From Pelotomaculum sp. (GTDB lineage Bacteria > Bacillota > Desulfotomaculia > Desulfotomaculales > Pelotomaculaceae): a stretch of DNA of 7,822 nt. The stretch spans positions 1 to 7,822 of the forward strand of contig JALHFC010000046.1 of assembly GCA_022839445.1 (NCBI GenBank), given 5' to 3'. Below the pieces are notes generated by a model. The model was not told the DNA's origin and searched no databases. It worked only from the letters and a program-made list of their open reading frames with translations. The number at the start of each line of letters is the position of its first letter. Positions within the stretch are counted from its first letter, which is position 1. The position numbers were made by a program, and so were the translations under genes. Positions 6,749-7,822 of the stretch are shown piece by piece.

Positions 6749-6859
6749 AGAGTCGTACCCTCACACAATGGGGATCAATTCTAAATGCTCAGACAACTTA
6801 ACCAGGAGCTCCCTCAAAGGGCTATTCCCGGCGGGGAATTGAAAGGGGGGTGTTAGTTA
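6749..6859. other. cas3-CARF gene gap with hairpin and ATTGAAA motif
   Basis: The gap contains a perfect 6-bp hairpin, ATTCCC (6824-6829) with GGGAAT (6834-6839) around a GGCG loop. Just before it is a weaker one (CCCT 6811-6814 with AGGG 6818-6821). No T tract follows, so these are not intrinsic terminators. GGAATTGAAA at 6835-6844 (+ strand) equals the handle core of the pseudo-repeat at 416-425 (minus strand). The ribosome binding site of the next gene (AAAGGGGGGTG, 6842-6852) follows directly. No protein gene is credible here. Confidence 0.5.
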
Positions 6860-7585
6860 GTGCTATGTGAAGATAACAATGTTAAAAAACATGTCCTCAT
6901 CACGTCTTTGAGTAAAAACCCTTGGGATGCGGTCTACTCTCTATATGGTAAGACGGCCAAAGCAAACCAGTCACCTTTGGCCCTGATGCAGTTGCTACCT
7001 CCGAAGAGCCTGCCGCAGCAAATAATTGTACTTTGTACCAAAGCGCTGGAGGAGCAGTTTGATCAGGTAAAGGAACTCATGGAAACGGGCTCTTCAGCCG
7101 GCATAGGCGGCGGGTCCGGGGTTGGAACAGACATGCAAATTACGGTAAGATCCCTTTCTATTCCTGATGGTAAAACCACGGAAGAGTTGTGGCAAATCCT
7201 ACATCTGATCCTGGGCGCCGTCCCACCGGGCTGCCGCCTCACTCTGGACCTTACTCACGGGTTCCGCACCTACCCCTTCTTGTTTTTTACTGCAGCTATG
7301 TTTCTAAAAGCGTTGCACAATGTGCAGATCGAGGCGGTCTATTACGGCATGTTTGATACGCCAGGGGATGAAAAACCTATTGTTGACCTATCGCTTATCC
7401 TTGATATGGTTGAATGGTTTTATGCCACCCGCACATTTGTCGAAACCGGTCAGGCTAGTCACATAACCGGACTACTGGTTCCTTTTGAAAATCGACCGGA
7501 AGGTTTGACCGGGCCGGCCTGCCGCCCTTATTCAATGGTTAAAACGTTGCGGGAATCTTTTGACGCAACAGCCGCCGGCGCCTGA
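6860..7585 (+). CDS. CARF-domain CRISPR accessory protein (DxTHG / TM1812, Csx1/Csx2-like), N-terminal part before a frame break
   Basis: The reading frame gives 241 aa from GTG 6860, which follows AAAGGGGGGTG with a good spacer. The DLTHGFRTYPF stretch (130-140) is the DxTHG signature of the TM1812/Csx1/Csx2 group, in which a Rossmann-like CARF domain binds cyclic oligoadenylate and controls an attached effector, often a HEPN RNase. The N-terminus KKHVLITSLSKNPWDAVY is the first strand and ligand loop of that fold. A glycine-rich insert (81-90) lies between. Up to about residue 216 the protein looks normal. After that (PACRPYSMV... to TGA 7583-7585) the sequence is unlike the family, while another frame opens at 7509 and runs to the window end. 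The effector half therefore appears separated by a frameshift near GGG 7511-7513. The role is probably accessory defence; whether it is functional here is uncertain. Confidence 0.8.
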   Translation: MLCEDNNVKKHVLITSLSKNPWDAVYSLYGKTAKANQSPLALMQLLPPKSLPQQIIVLCTKALEEQFDQVKELMETGSSAGIGGGSGVGTDMQITVRSLSIPDGKTTEELWQILHLILGAVPPGCRLTLDLTHGFRTYPFLFFTAAMFLKALHNVQIEAVYYGMFDTPGDEKPIVDLSLILDMVEWFYATRTFVETGQASHITGLLVPFENRPEGLTGPACRPYSMVKTLRESFDATAAGA

Positions 7586-7822
7586 ACATCTAAGGGACAA
7601 GATGCCCCTACCGGATAAGCTATTCGGTAAAATCAGCTCGTTTATTGAGCCCTTTGCCCTACATTTATCTAATTGGAGACAAGGTAAGACCACGCTGCCG
7701 CTGTACGGAGCGGAACTCATGCGGCAGGCTGCAATCATTGACACCTACCTTGAACAAGGTTATGTAAACTATGCTGTCGGCCTCATTCGCGAATGGATCG
7801 TGTCGGCAGCTATGTTTCATAA
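7512..7822 (+). pseudogene. Frame-shifted continuation of the CARF gene (helical C-terminal part), running off the window
   Basis: From 7512 to the last base the frame is open in a register different from the upstream CARF frame. Dropping one G from GGG 7511-7513 would join them as ...RPEGLTGRPAALIQWLKRC.... The encoded segment is helical and protein-like (AALIQWLKRC, then GYVNYAVGLIREWIVSA near the edge), as expected of the linker and start of a C-terminal effector domain. No HEPN RxxxxH motif is visible; it could lie beyond the edge. Alternatively, ATG 7602 with AAGGGA at 7592-7597 (4-nt spacer, short) might restart translation. A sequencing or assembly error, a real inactivating insertion, or recoding are all possible; the first two seem likelier. 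Confidence 0.6.

Noticed and set aside
7505..7515. Programmed +1 frameshift in the CARF gene
   Set aside because: No recognised shift signal (slow codon or stop with stimulatory site) at the break; indel or sequence error is simpler.

Overview
The window holds most of a type I CRISPR-Cas interference operon, all on the + strand. It best fits subtype I-B. The order is cas6 (3' end only) - a 305-base gap - cas8b (with a probable internal cas11 start) - cas7 - cas5 - cas3 - a 111-base gap - a CARF-domain (DxTHG/TM1812, Csx1/Csx2-like) accessory gene that runs off the right edge. No CRISPR array and no cas1, cas2 or cas4 are visible. Strong AAGGAGG-type ribosome binding sites, frequent GTG/TTG starts, moderate GC and dispersed GGGACA...TGTCCC palindromes suggest a Gram-positive anaerobe of the Clostridia/Peptococcaceae kind. 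This placement is inferred from style, not from a marker gene.

Region by region: 1-204 is the C-terminal end of Cas6, the crRNA-processing nuclease, with its glycine-rich loop. 205-509 is non-coding. It is bounded by two inverted copies of a 27-bp palindromic repeat (204-230 and 456-482, 3 mismatches). Between them, on the minus strand, lie two degenerate sequences that resemble Firmicutes type I-B CRISPR repeats, about 12 nt apart. 510-2642 is cas8b with a TTG start; a GTG at 2181 with a strong Shine-Dalgarno sequence could give a separate 153-aa Cas11b small subunit. 2648-3592 is cas7 (backbone), 3624-4346 cas5 and 4340-6748 cas3 (HD nuclease plus helicase). From 6860 there is a CARF protein whose frame breaks near 7511 and continues in another frame to the window end.

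Working together, Cas6 would cut pre-crRNA. Cas8b, Cas11b, Cas7 and Cas5 would form Cascade on the crRNA, and Cas3 would be recruited to degrade the target. The CARF protein would be a cyclic-oligoadenylate-responsive accessory factor, which is more typical of type III systems.

The most interesting part is the cas6-cas8 gap. Its first pseudo-repeat keeps the 3' handle half and the second keeps the 5' half, which is the pattern expected of a crRNA-like RNA of the CreA/CreR kind. Such RNAs are known from the same position in haloarchaeal I-B loci. This is an inference: neither the genome's real CRISPR repeat nor a target for the short pseudo-spacer can be seen here.
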